DNA from: JAJDUF01 sp965214295
GTDB lineage: Bacteria > Chloroflexota > UBA11872 > UBA12225 > JAJDUF01
Length of the DNA: 64,000 nt
Assembly (NCBI GenBank): GCA_965214295.1
Contig: OZ243944.1
Span: 3,100,001 to 3,164,000, forward strand
Reading direction: 5' to 3'
Numbering within the stretch: the first letter of the stretch is position 1; each line of letters opens with the position of its first letter. The notes under the pieces were generated by a model that saw nothing but the letters and a program-made list of their open reading frames with translations, had not been told where the DNA came from and did not search any database. Positions 37,155-45,948 of this stretch are shown here, piece after piece. Both the position numbers and the translations under genes were made by a program.

Positions 37155-38207
37155 ATGCCGTCGTTTACGGTCGAGCAAGAGCCGATCCCGCTGCCCAGAG
37201 GGGCGTTCGCCAAGGCGCGGCGTGTCCTGGTGAAGTGGCGGGGACAGTGGATCACCGCGTTGAATCAAGGGCCTTTCCGCGCCTATCTCTACCCGCTCTA
37301 CACCCCGGCCGGCGTCGCGGTCACGACCGACGGACCGATAGACCATCCGCACCATCAGTCGGTCTGGATCGGCGCCGATCACGTCTATTGCCGGCTGCCT
37401 TTTGCCGACGACGCTTTCGAGGAGGCGACCTACAACTTCTACGTGGGCGAGACCTTCCAGGGTCGGGCACCAGGCCGTATCCTCAGTGTGGGGGTGGAGA
37501 GCGCAGAGCTGGCCGCCGACCACCTACGGATCACCCAAACGCTGGAGTGGCAAGGGCCCGAGGAGTGGGGCGCGCGGCCGCGGCGTATTATCGCGCTGGA
37601 GACGAGGACACTCGACATAATAGCCGGCCAGGTGGCCGGCCGGAGTCGCACGGATGGCGCCAGGTGTGGTGCGGCTCCGGTCGGCCAAGTGGCTCACTAC
37701 CTGGACATCCATTCACACCTGCGGCCCACCGAGTGGGACTTCAGCATTGGGCCTACCCGACACGCCTATCTGGGCATACGGCTCGCCGAGGGCTTGCGCG
37801 TGATGGACGGCGGCGCCGTACACGATGCCGATGGACGCACGGGGAGCGCGGCTATCGACGGTCAACGCGCGGATTGGGTGGCAGTGTCGGGTATTGTCCC
37901 CAGCGGGCAACGGGCCGGAATTGCCGTGTTTCCGTATCCCTCGGCTGCCGGCCACCCCTGGCACGTCAGCGAGTATGGCACGCTGAACGTGAACCCGTTT
38001 GCGCTGGAGCGGGCGGTGGTCCGGCGGGGCGAGAGTTTGGCGGTTGCGGTACGCTTGGTCGTCTACGATGGTGATACCACCGAGGCCCGGATTGCCGAGC
38101 GTTTCGAGGCCTTTCGGCGGGAGGGGGCAGGCCCTCCTATGGCCCCCCCGCTGCGGCAGGGGGACGGGGATTCCCGCTTGCGCGGGAATGACGGGGAGGC
38201 GGGGTGA
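37155..38207 (+). CDS. DUF6807 / PmoA-family protein
   Basis: A 350-residue protein. DGPIDHPHHQSVWIGADHV, IHSHLRPTEWDFSIG, HAYLGIRLAEGLRV and HPWHVSEYGTLNVNPF follow the family often called PmoA-like or DUF6807, of unknown, possibly carbohydrate-related, function. ATG 37155 has GGGAGG upstream. A 53-bp palindrome at 37634-37686 is translated in frame mid-protein (RSRTDGARCGAAPVG). The last about 25 residues (PLRQGDGDSRLRGNDGEAG) are encoded by an intergenic repeat, so the natural C-terminus was probably near RFEAFRREG. Confidence 0.75.
   Translation: MPSFTVEQEPIPLPRGAFAKARRVLVKWRGQWITALNQGPFRAYLYPLYTPAGVAVTTDGPIDHPHHQSVWIGADHVYCRLPFADDAFEEATYNFYVGETFQGRAPGRILSVGVESAELAADHLRITQTLEWQGPEEWGARPRRIIALETRTLDIIAGQVAGRSRTDGARCGAAPVGQVAHYLDIHSHLRPTEWDFSIGPTRHAYLGIRLAEGLRVMDGGAVHDADGRTGSAAIDGQRADWVAVSGIVPSGQRAGIAVFPYPSAAGHPWHVSEYGTLNVNPFALERAVVRRGESLAVAVRLVVYDGDTTEARIAERFEAFRREGAGPPMAPPLRQGDGDSRLRGNDGEAG
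37634..37686. repeat. Intragenic palindromic element, copy 7
   Basis: GGCCGGCCGGAGTCGCAC (37634-37651) pairs with GGTGCGGCTCCGGTCGGCC (37668-37686). The loop GGATGGCGCCAGGTGT ends like that of copy 5. Confidence 0.8.
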
Positions 38208-38371
38208 GTCCCTGATAAGGGTAGGTTTTTCGTAGAGAGCCGCGGGGGGGCAGACCTCACCCCCCGGCCCCCTCTCCACCATGTGGAGAGGGGGAGTAGG
38301 GCCTGGAACAGGCCCTCCGAATGGCCCTGGATTGCGGCTTTCGCCGGAATGACGGGGAGGGGGTGATAGAC
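38165..38371. repeat. Composite intergenic repeat module
   Basis: A GGATTCCCGCTTGCGCGGGA hairpin (from 38169) lies in the 3' end of the upstream gene. The module at 38211-38354 then repeats the order seen at 36790-36936: GATAAGGGTAGGTTTTTCG, CCCCCTCTCCACCATGTGGA and a GGATTGCGG/CCGGAATGACGG hairpin. Its end supplies the purine-rich ribosome site of the next gene. Confidence 0.6.
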
Positions 38372-40465
38372 ATGGCAGCCACCCTCACGGCCAGCCAGGC
38401 GTGGCGGCCGCGCTCCGTGCAGCTGCGGCGCAGTCGTCTCTTGCGCTTCATGCGTCGCCTGGGGCTGGCCACGGTAGACGAGCTGCGCGAGCGGGCGGCC
38501 GCCGACCCGGCGTGGTTCTGGGCAGCGGTAGTCCACGACCTCGACCTGTCTTGGTTTCGGCAGCCGGATCGCGTGCTGGACCTCGCGGACGGTCTGCCGT
38601 TTGCCCGCTGGTTCCCCGGCGGCCGCTTCAACTACGTCAGCAATGCCGTAGATCGCCACGCCCATGGTCCGGCGGCCGACCGTCCCGCCCTCGTTTGGGA
38701 GGGTGAAGAAGGGACGACCCGCACCCTCACCTACCGGCAGCTGCTCGTCGAGGTGAGCCGCGCGGCCGGGGCGCTGCGGGCGCTGGGCATCCGCCGCGGC
38801 GACCGCGTAGGCATCTTCCTGCCGATGACGCTAGAGTGCGCGATTGCGACCTTGGCCTGCTCGCGCATCGGGGCGATCTATACGCCCATCTTCTCCGGCT
38901 ATGCGGCCCCGGCCGTCGCCGCGCGTCTGAACGACTGCGGGGCGCGCGTGCTGATTACCGCCGACGGCTTCTTCCGGCGCGGTCGTATGGTGCCGCTCAA
39001 GGAGGTCGCCGACGCGGCCGCGCAGGCCGCTCCGAGTATCGAGCGGCTGCTGGTGGTGCGGCGGGCCGGGAGAACGGACGTGCCAGAGCCGCACGATCCT
39101 ATCCCGGCGGGAGCAGCGGATGGTGCGGCTCCGGCACGTCCCCCGCCCTGGCAGCCGGCGCGCGATGTCTGGTGGCATGACCTGGTTGGGCAGCAGCCGG
39201 ACATGCTGCCCGCCGTCGAAACCGCGGCCGACGAGCCGTACATGGTGATCTATACGTCGGGCACCACCGGACGGCCCAAGGGGGCGGTCCACGTCCACGC
39301 CGGCTTTCCGATCAAGGCCGCGCAGGACATGGCCCATTGCTTCGACATCCAAGCCGACGACCGTGTGTGGTGGTACACCGACCTCGGCTGGATGATGGGG
39401 CCGTGGCTCATCGCCGGCAGCCTGCTGCTCGGCGCTACAGCCTGCCTCTACGATGGCGCGCCCGACTGGCCGGCGCCGGATCGTCTCTGGGCCACGGCGG
39501 CGCGGCAGCGCATTACCACCCTGGGCTTGGCCCCGACCGGCGTGCGGGCGTTGATGCGCGCCGACCCGGAGGGGCCAACGCGACACGATCTCTCCGGCTT
39601 ACGCGCTCTGGCCGCATCGGGCGAGCCGTGGAACCCGGAGTCGTGGTGGTGGTACTTCCGGCAGGTCGGCGGCGGACGCTGCCCGCTGATCAACTATTCG
39701 GGCGGCACCGAAATCTCCGGTGGTATCGTCGCCGCGACGACCGTCGAGCCACAGCAGCCGTGCGCCTTTGCCGGGCCGGTGCCCGGCATGGCTGCCGACG
39801 TCGTGGACGAGGCGGGGCAGCCGGTCCGCGGACGGGTTGGTGAGCTAGTGCTACGGGCGCCGTGGGTCGGGATGACCCAAGGCTTCTGGCAGGATCGCGA
39901 GCGCTACTTGGAGACGTATTGGTCACGCTGGCCCGACGTGTGGGCACACGGCGATTGGGCACTGATCGAGGACGACGGCTCGTGGTACATTCATGGCCGC
40001 TCCGACGATACGCTCAACGTCGCCGGCAAGCGGGTGGGGCCGGCCGAGATCGAGTCGGCAGCGGTAGTACACCCCAGCGTCGCCGAGGCCGCGGCCATCG
40101 GTGTGCCCGACGAGATCAAAGGCGAGCGAGTGATCGTCTTTGCCGTGCCGCCGCCTGGGCCGGCTCCTACCGCCGGGACGACGGTCGCCGCTGACTACCA
40201 GGACAGCACCACCGCACGCTCCGCAGGGATAGGATCGGGCAGTCCCGGCGCGTCGGTTGCGGACACCGTGGCCGCCCAACTGGGCAAACCGCTCCGGCCA
40301 ACTGCGGTACACTTCGTCGCCGAGCTGCCGCGCACGCGCAGTAACAAGATTATGCGCCGCGTGATCCGCGCCGCCTACCTCGCGGAGGACCCCGGCGACC
40401 TCTCCTCGCTCGAAAACCCCTCGGCACTGGAGGCGATCCGGGACACAAGGGGTGCGGGCCGGTAA
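38372..40465 (+). CDS. Acyl-CoA synthetase (acetyl/propionyl-CoA synthetase-like)
   Basis: A 697-residue AMP-forming ligase. The N-terminal DLSWFRQPDRVLDLADG segment and YTSGTTGRPKGAVHVHAG (P-loop), WYTDLGWMMGPW, YSGGTEISGG and HGRSDDTLNVAGKRVGPAEIE fit the acetyl-CoA synthetase-like group; the catalytic lysine is in PRTRSNKIMRR. It activates a short carboxylic acid with ATP and CoA. A 64-bp palindrome (39077-39140) is translated in the linker after VVRRAGR. A second low-complexity insert (PTAGTTVAADYQDSTTARSA) precedes the last domain. Confidence 0.88.
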   Translation: MAATLTASQAWRPRSVQLRRSRLLRFMRRLGLATVDELRERAAADPAWFWAAVVHDLDLSWFRQPDRVLDLADGLPFARWFPGGRFNYVSNAVDRHAHGPAADRPALVWEGEEGTTRTLTYRQLLVEVSRAAGALRALGIRRGDRVGIFLPMTLECAIATLACSRIGAIYTPIFSGYAAPAVAARLNDCGARVLITADGFFRRGRMVPLKEVADAAAQAAPSIERLLVVRRAGRTDVPEPHDPIPAGAADGAAPARPPPWQPARDVWWHDLVGQQPDMLPAVETAADEPYMVIYTSGTTGRPKGAVHVHAGFPIKAAQDMAHCFDIQADDRVWWYTDLGWMMGPWLIAGSLLLGATACLYDGAPDWPAPDRLWATAARQRITTLGLAPTGVRALMRADPEGPTRHDLSGLRALAASGEPWNPESWWWYFRQVGGGRCPLINYSGGTEISGGIVAATTVEPQQPCAFAGPVPGMAADVVDEAGQPVRGRVGELVLRAPWVGMTQGFWQDRERYLETYWSRWPDVWAHGDWALIEDDGSWYIHGRSDDTLNVAGKRVGPAEIESAAVVHPSVAEAAAIGVPDEIKGERVIVFAVPPPGPAPTAGTTVAADYQDSTTARSAGIGSGSPGASVADTVAAQLGKPLRPTAVHFVAELPRTRSNKIMRRVIRAAYLAEDPGDLSSLENPSALEAIRDTRGAGR
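39077..39140. repeat. Intragenic palindromic element, copy 8
   Basis: GACGTGCCAGAGCCGCAC (39077-39094) pairs with GGTGCGGCTCCGGCACGTC (39122-39140) across a 27-base loop starting GAT. It lies in an inter-domain linker of the acyl-CoA synthetase. Confidence 0.8.
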
Positions 40466-40819
40466 GGGGGAGTAGGGTGGACCTACCCCCTGGCCCCCTC
40501 CCTAAAGGGAAGGGGAATGGCGGGCGGGGCGCGGGCGGGGGGCCGGAGGAGGCAGCCCGTGCCCGTGGTGGAGCAAGACCGCGGGCGGGGCGGAACCTGG
40601 ATGGCAGGATGCACTTGATGGGTGCTGGCATGGGACGGTCGGTGGGTGAGAGTGTGGGAGTACGCAGGGCGATTGTTCGCGGTGTGGTGGTGGGATTGCA
40701 AGTAGGTGAGAGTGTTGGGAGTGGCAGGGACGCGGGGCAAGACTACCTGGAGCAACCGGCTCACGCAGGCCGGCCAGGGCGCAGTGGTGCTAGGCACGAA
40801 AGTGCCGGCGCGCGCCGGT
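40466..40819. other. Gene-free stretch without a supported gene
   Basis: It begins with a CCCCCTCCCTAAAGGGAAGG hairpin. The rest is GC-rich, with long open frames on both strands that show no protein-like composition, so none is called. Confidence 0.5.
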
Positions 40820-41370
40820 GCGTGGCCCGGTGGCGCCTTAGGCGCAGCGCTGGATCGGTCGTGATCCGGCGCTCGATACGCGGCGCACGGACGGTCCTGA
40901 TCCGGCCGCTGCGCCACGGTGGCGCAACGCTGGTCAGGACCCGGCGCCATTTGCGCGGGGCGGGATTGGTGGTGAGCCAGCGCCCTCAACGCGGCGCACG
41001 GACGGCCATGACCCGGCGCCCTGGTCGTGCTGGCCAGGGGTACGTCATGGCCCGGCGCCATTTGCGCGAGGCAGGGGCACCATTGCCCCAATGCCCGATG
41101 CGCGGCGCGCGGTCGGTCAGGCCCCGCTGCACGCTGCGCGGTGGGAAATCGGCCCTGACCCGGCACCCTTGGGTGCCGGGCGCAGGACCAGTGGTAGTCC
41201 ACCGCACTCGGAGCGGCGAGGGGTCGGTCCTGACCCGGCGCCGTTTGCGCCGCGCGGGACCGGTCCGGGACCGGCACGCTCGGCGCGGCGCACGGACGGT
41301 CCTGACCCAGCCGCCGCGCCGCGGTGGCGAGGGGATGGTCAGGACCCGGCGCCCTCGGCGGGTGCGCGGC
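40820..41370. repeat. Degenerate 36-bp tandem repeat array
   Basis: About 15 units on the pattern GGCGCACGGACGGTCCTGAC followed by CCGGCGCC and a short spacer. Unit lengths are 36 or 39 bp, with one pair totalling 75, so every net length change is a multiple of three. The plus frame reads a 12-residue repeat of form RGARTVLTRRPL; a minus frame reads GPDRPRAAHRAL. Open frames exist on both strands, so coding strand and even coding status are unsettled. Confidence 0.6.
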
Positions 41371-41515
41371 CGCCCCACCACAGGCGGCCGGCACGATGGT
41401 ACGAGTGCTGCCCTGCCGGGCGGTGCCCGGTGCTCCAGGATAGTCTTGCATCTGCCACTTCCCAACGTTAAGGCATATCGGGTGGGGGTGGGGGAAAGAC
41501 AACGGGGGGTATTGG

Positions 41516-41834
41516 CCTCACCCCCTGGCCCCCTCTCCACCATGTGGAGAGGGGGCGGCGGCGGGGACTGGACTGCGGCTGGCACCGGCATGAGGGGGCG
41601 GGCGTGACGGGGTGGGGGCGGCGGGCCTCACCCCCCGGCCCCCGCTCCACCATGTGGAGAGGGGGCGGCGGCGGGGACTGGACTGCGGCTGGCACCGGCA
41701 TGAGGGGGCGGGCGTGACGGGGTGGGGGCGGCGGGCCTCACCCCCTGGCCCCCTCTCCACCATGTGGAGAGGGGGCGGCGGCGGGAACTGGACTGCGGCT
41801 GGCACCGGCATGAGGGGGCGGGCGTGACGGGGTG
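41516..41834. repeat. Three tandem copies of a 110-bp unit
   Basis: Units start at 41516, 41626 and 41736. Each contains the CCCCCTCTCCACCATGTGGA hairpin and GACTGGACTGCGGCTGGCAC. They differ at only a few bases, so the triplication is recent. No gene is seen. Confidence 0.85.
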
Positions 41835-41991
41835 GAGTAGGTGTAGTATTGGCGCCCCGCTCCGTGGGGGGACGGGGTATAGAGCGGGGTTATCCCCGTG
41901 GGGGGACGGGCGCAGCATGCTGCGCCCCTACGGCTTGGCCTGTACCTATCCCTGTCAGGGGAGAGGGGCGGGTGGTTGAGGTGAGGAGGCG
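41835..41991. repeat. Repeats upstream of the CocE gene
   Basis: CCCCGTGGGGGGACGG repeats and the palindrome GGGCGCAGCATGCTGCGCCC (41908-41927), followed by the ribosome site GGTGAGGAGG of the next gene. Confidence 0.5.
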
Positions 41992-43737
41992 ATGAGTAAA
42001 CTCGATACGGCACGACCGGCACAGCCGTTCCGGGTGCGTCTCGATGTCAAGGTGCCGATGCGCGATGGGGTGCTGCTCTCCACCGACATCTACCTACCCA
42101 ATGCGCCCGGCCCCTTTCCGACGCTGCTGCTCCGCACGATCTACGACAATCAGTGGGAGCGTTATCTGGCCTGGGCGGTGCCGTTCGTCGAGCGTGGCTA
42201 TGCCGTCGTCATGCAAGACTGTCGCGGGCGGCACGACTCCGATGGCGCGTGGGAGCCGTATATCCACGAGACTGCGGACGGCTACGACACCCACGAATGG
42301 CTAGGTGCCCAGCCCTGGTGCGACGGCACCATCGGGACGTTCGGCGTGTCCTATCTCGGCTTTACGCAAACCCTCCCGGCGACGCTCCGCAGCCGCTACT
42401 TGCGGGCGCTGGTGCCGATTGCCGGCCAGCAGGACAATTTCGGCCACTTCTATGTGGACGGCGCCCTCCAACTCCACATTGCGCTCAACTTCATCAATAT
42501 GGCGGGCCGCACGATGCAGTGGGGCACGCGCCGCCTGCTGAACTCCGAGCAGCTCTATCGGCGCCTCCCGCTCGTCTCGGCACTAGACGACATCGTAGAC
42601 CTGCCGTTCTATCGGCAAGTCATCGAGCACTCCACGTTCGACGAGTTCTGGCGGAGCTATAGCCTGCGCGACCGCTACGGCGAGGTCGAGACGCCGGCCT
42701 ATTTCATCACCGGCTGGTACGACAACCTGGTGCATGAAGGGTTCAAGCTCTATCGGGGATGGTCGCAGCGGACGCGCTCCGCGGCGGCGAGAAGACAGAC
42801 CAAGCTGCTGGTCGGCCCTTGGAGCCACCAGAACATCGGCGCGGCGGAGCCGTTCGGGGCCATCAATTTCGGCGGCCAAGCGGCCCTGGATATTACCGCG
42901 GAGCACCTGCGCTGGTACGACCGGCGGCTGAGGGGCGTGGCGAACGGGATTGACGACGAGCCACCGATTCGGCTGTTCGTGATGGGCGCGAACGTCTGGC
43001 GCCACGAGCACGAGTGGCCGCTGGCCCGCACCCACTACACCCGCTACTACCTGCATAGTCGTGGCGGGGCCAACACCCTCGCCGGCAATGGTGACGTGCC
43101 AGACGCGCACGATGGTGGGAGGGGTGGTGCGCGTCTGGCATCGTCAGGTGTCCTCACCACTACGCCGCCGGGCGATGAGCCGACCGACGGGTACGTCTAC
43201 GATCCGGCCGATCCGGTGCCGACGGTGGGCGGCCCGATCTTGTTCCTGGAGGACAGCGGGCCGTGGGATCGGCGGGCGGTAGAGCGCCGCGACGACGTGC
43301 TGGTCTACACCTCGGCGCCGCTGGCCGCGCCGGTCGAGGCGACGGGGCCGGTGACGCTCACGCTCTACGCCGCGTCCAGCGCGCCCGACACGGATTTCAC
43401 GGCGACGCTCGTGGACGTCCACCCGGACGGCAAGGCGATCATCCTCTGCGAGGGCTTATGCCGCGCCCGCTACCGCGACAGCCTAACGCAGCCGACGCTA
43501 ATCCGGCCGGGGCAGGTGTATCGGTACGAGATTGACCTTTGGGACACGAGCAACGTCTTCAAGGCCGGGCATTGCATCCGGCTAGAGGTGTCCAGCAGCA
43601 ACTTCCCGCGCTTCGACCGCAACCCGAACACGGGACTCCAGCCGGGCATGGATGCCGAATTGGTGCCGGCCAGGCAGACCATCCACCACGATAGCGAGCA
43701 CCCCTCGCACCTCACGCTGCCGGTCATCCCGGCCTAG
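41992..43737 (+). CDS. CocE/NonD-family (X-Pro dipeptidyl-peptidase S15) hydrolase
   Basis: A 581-residue serine hydrolase. VPMRDGVLLSTDIYLPN and VVMQDCRGRHDSDG lead to the nucleophile elbow GTFGVSYLG (Ser120). GPWSHQN supplies the histidine region, and the last 200 residues form the jelly-roll domain (DTDFTATLVDVHPDGKAIILCEG). The family cleaves esters or X-Pro peptides. GAGGAGG precedes the ATG. Palindrome copy 9 is translated in frame between the two domains (GDVPDAHDGGRGGARLASSG). Confidence 0.9.
   Translation: MSKLDTARPAQPFRVRLDVKVPMRDGVLLSTDIYLPNAPGPFPTLLLRTIYDNQWERYLAWAVPFVERGYAVVMQDCRGRHDSDGAWEPYIHETADGYDTHEWLGAQPWCDGTIGTFGVSYLGFTQTLPATLRSRYLRALVPIAGQQDNFGHFYVDGALQLHIALNFINMAGRTMQWGTRRLLNSEQLYRRLPLVSALDDIVDLPFYRQVIEHSTFDEFWRSYSLRDRYGEVETPAYFITGWYDNLVHEGFKLYRGWSQRTRSAAARRQTKLLVGPWSHQNIGAAEPFGAINFGGQAALDITAEHLRWYDRRLRGVANGIDDEPPIRLFVMGANVWRHEHEWPLARTHYTRYYLHSRGGANTLAGNGDVPDAHDGGRGGARLASSGVLTTTPPGDEPTDGYVYDPADPVPTVGGPILFLEDSGPWDRRAVERRDDVLVYTSAPLAAPVEATGPVTLTLYAASSAPDTDFTATLVDVHPDGKAIILCEGLCRARYRDSLTQPTLIRPGQVYRYEIDLWDTSNVFKAGHCIRLEVSSSNFPRFDRNPNTGLQPGMDAELVPARQTIHHDSEHPSHLTLPVIPA
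43093..43145. repeat. Intragenic palindromic element, copy 9
   Basis: GACGTGCCAGACGCGCAC (43093-43110) pairs with GGTGCGCGTCTGGCATCGTC (43126-43145). Compared with copy 8, the middle of the stem has changed on both arms so that pairing is kept. Confidence 0.82.
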
Positions 43738-43751
43738 GGGCTAGGGGATGG

Positions 43752-43843
43752 TCAGCATCGGGATTTGCAGGATTAGATGATGGGCAGGATTGATCGGGCG
43801 CTTATCCTACCTATTCTTCCATACTTGGTAGTCCTGATGCTGA
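43752..43843. repeat. 90-bp inverted-repeat element (TCAGCATCAGGA ends)
   Basis: TCAGCATCGGGA at the left and TCCTGATGCTGA at the right bound 92 bp. A matching element with perfect ends is at 52813-52902, and left-end fragments at 36723 and 54541. It looks like a small non-autonomous element. Confidence 0.6.
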
Positions 43844-43961
43844 GAATTCTCCTGGATTCCGGCTTTCGCCGGAATGACGATTTATGCAAAGGTCTCCACC
43901 AGTGGGAATCCAGGACACCCATGTCGACCGGTTTGACGGGAGACAGTAATGCGCCGCATAC
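43844..43961. repeat. REP hairpin and spacer
   Basis: GGATTCCGGCTTTCGCCGGA (from about 43856) is a typical copy of the REP-like hairpin; the rest shows nothing recognised. Confidence 0.5.
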
Positions 43962-44175
43962 TAGGGCGTGTTCACACTAAGCTGCCAGCTGCTCCTGTCA
44001 GCCGGTCATTGCGGGCGCAGCGCGGAATCTCAAGCGCCCGCTGGCCAAAACCGGTGCTCACGACAAGGAGTTGAGACCCTGCACTGCGTTCAGGGTGACA
44101 TTACGGCGATATGGGGGCGGTTGTGTGAACACGGACATTATGACGGTATGGGAGCGGTTGTGTGAACACGCCCTA
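43962..44175. mobile_element. MITE-like element, copy 2 (214 bp)
   Basis: It has the same ends (TAGGGCGTGTTCACAC / GTGTGAACACGCCCTA) and interior as 33741-33917. It is about 37 bp longer because the right end is partly duplicated: GCGGTTGTGTGAACACG occurs at about 44118-44134 and GCGGTTGTGTGAACACG again at the true end. Confidence 0.75.
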
Positions 44176-44298
44176 GATTCCCGCTTTCGCGGGAATGACG
44201 GTAGTGAGGCGGGAATGACGAGTTATGCAAAGGTCTCCAGGTGGAGAGGGAGCCTGGATTGCGGCTTGCGCCGCAATGACGGGGACACCACGCTCACC
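44176..44298. repeat. REP hairpins next to MITE copy 2
   Basis: GATTCCCGCTTTCGCGGGAA and GGATTGCGGCTTGCGCCGCA are two REP variants whose stems differ but still pair. Confidence 0.55.
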
Positions 44299-45499
44299 CT
44301 ACGCCGGCCGGTGGGGGAGGTTGGCTAGGCGGGCGGTGGCGCGGCGGAGGGTTTCTAGGCGCTTGGGGAACGAGAAGCGCACGCGCTGACTGCCTGGTCG
44401 GCGGTGGGCGGGCCGGTCGGGTGGTGGAGGGGGGTAGAAGCTGGTGCCGGGGACGACGGCCAGTCCCCGCTCGCGCACGAGATAGTGGGCCAGGGCGATA
44501 TCGTCGGCAAAGTCGAACCGGCTGATGTCGGCCATGAGGTAGTAGGCGCCGGCCGGGGGGTGGCAGCCGAACCCGGCAGCCTGGAGGGAGGCCACCAGGT
44601 AGTCGCGGCGCTGGCGATAGTCGGCCAGGTAGGCGCGATAGTACGAATCGGGCATGGCGAGCGCGGCGACCGCCGCGGCCTGCAACGGGGCCGGCGCGCC
44701 AACGGTCAGGAAGTCGTGGACCTTGCGGATGGCGTCGGTCAAGGGCGGCGGCGCCACCGCATAGCCTACGCGCCAGCCGGTCACACTGTATGACTTGCCG
44801 ATGCCACTGATCGTCACCGTGCGCTCGCGTAAGCCGGGTAGCGCCGCCATGGCGACGTGCTGCCCCTCGTAGACCAGGTGCTCGTAGATCTCGTCGGTGA
44901 TGGCCAGCACATTCCAGCGTTCGCACAAGCGCCCGATCAACTCTAGCTCGTCACGGTCGAACACCTTGCCGGTCGGGTTGTTGGGCGTGTTGATGATGAC
45001 CGCGCGGGTGCGCGCCAAAGGCGGCGGTCAGCTCGTCGGGATCAATATGCCAATCCGGTTCATGGAGGGTGACAAAGCGGGGGCTGGCGCCGGCGAGGAC
45101 GGTATCCGGCCAGTAGTTCTCGTAGAACGGCTGGAAGATGACTACCTCATCACCCGGATTGACCGTTGCCAGGAGTGTCGCGATCATGGCCTCGGTCGCG
45201 CCGCAGGTTACGGTGACTTCGCGGTCCGGATCGACAACCAGCCCCGTCGTGCGGGCCAGCTTGTCGGCGACGGCCGCCCGCAATGCCGGGGCGCCCCAGG
45301 TCACGCTGTACTGGTTGACGTCGCTGCGAATGGCAGCCATGGCGGCTGCCTTGATCTCGTCGGGCGCCGGAAAGTCGGGAAACCCCTGCGCCAGATTGAT
45401 GCCGTCATCGGGATGGTAGCGGGCGATGAGCCGGGTCATCTCGCGGATGACCGACTCGGTGAAGCGTTGCGTGCGGGCGGCGACGGACGGTGTAGGCAT
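44299..45499 (-). pseudogene. Class I/II aminotransferase gene split by a frameshift
   Basis: Two overlapping frames join into one normal PLP aminotransferase of about 390 residues. The first (from ATG 45499) has LIARYHPDDGINLAQGFPDFPAP and CGATEAMIATLLA, and fails after DELTAAFG. The second continues with ARTRAVIINTPNNPTGKVF, ITDEIYEHLVYEG and the lysine motif SGIGKSYSVTGWRVGY. One extra base near 45013-45018 explains the break. It resembles methionine/kynurenine-type aminotransferases. It may be a true inactivation, a sequencing error, or less likely programmed frameshifting. Confidence 0.8.
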
Positions 45500-45948
45500 A
45501 GCTAGGCCGGATTGTAGCGCAACCGACGGCGGGCGGGGCTGCGCCTCCGTCCCTCTCCCAGGGGGTAGGCTGACAAGGGTAGGTATTTACATGGATGGGC
45601 AGGATGGGCAGGATGGGCGGGGAGGGGGCGGGCAGACCTCACCCCCCGGCCCCCTCTCCACATGATGGAGAGGGGGTGGAGGGCCTGTTCCAGGCCCTCT
45701 GTAATGGCCCTGGATTCCGGCCCGGGAGCGGAGGAGGGGGCCGGCTGGCGTGTCCGCGCACGCGCGGGGCCAGACCGGGACACGCCCCCCGATGGTCCCC
45801 CCGTTGCGGCCGGGGGACGGGGCTGGCGGCTGGCGCCGGAATGACGGATGAGCCGGGGGGAATGACGGGGAGACGGGGGCAACATGGTGCGCCCATACGG
45901 AAAAACCTCCCCTTGTCAGGAGGGGGCCGGGGGGTGAGGCGAGCAGGG
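45500..45948. repeat. Repeat-dense gene-free stretch
   Basis: A variant composite module (about 45571-45847) with TGACAAGGGTAGGTATTTAC, the CCCCCTCTCC/GGAGAGGGGG hairpin and a long-armed GGATTCCGG/CCGGAATGACGG hairpin, then an imperfect GGGGGCAACATGGTGCGCCC. No gene is supported. Confidence 0.6.

Noticed and set aside
40477..41607. Long open frames on both strands over the 36-bp tandem repeats
   Set aside because: Arg/Gly/Pro-rich low-complexity products, no ribosome site clearly tied to a start, starts inside an intergenic repeat, and equal openness of opposite frames. The array is reported as a repeat instead.
41516..41834. CRISPR array
   Set aside because: Only three units, no unique spacers, no cas genes; the whole 110-bp unit is repeated.
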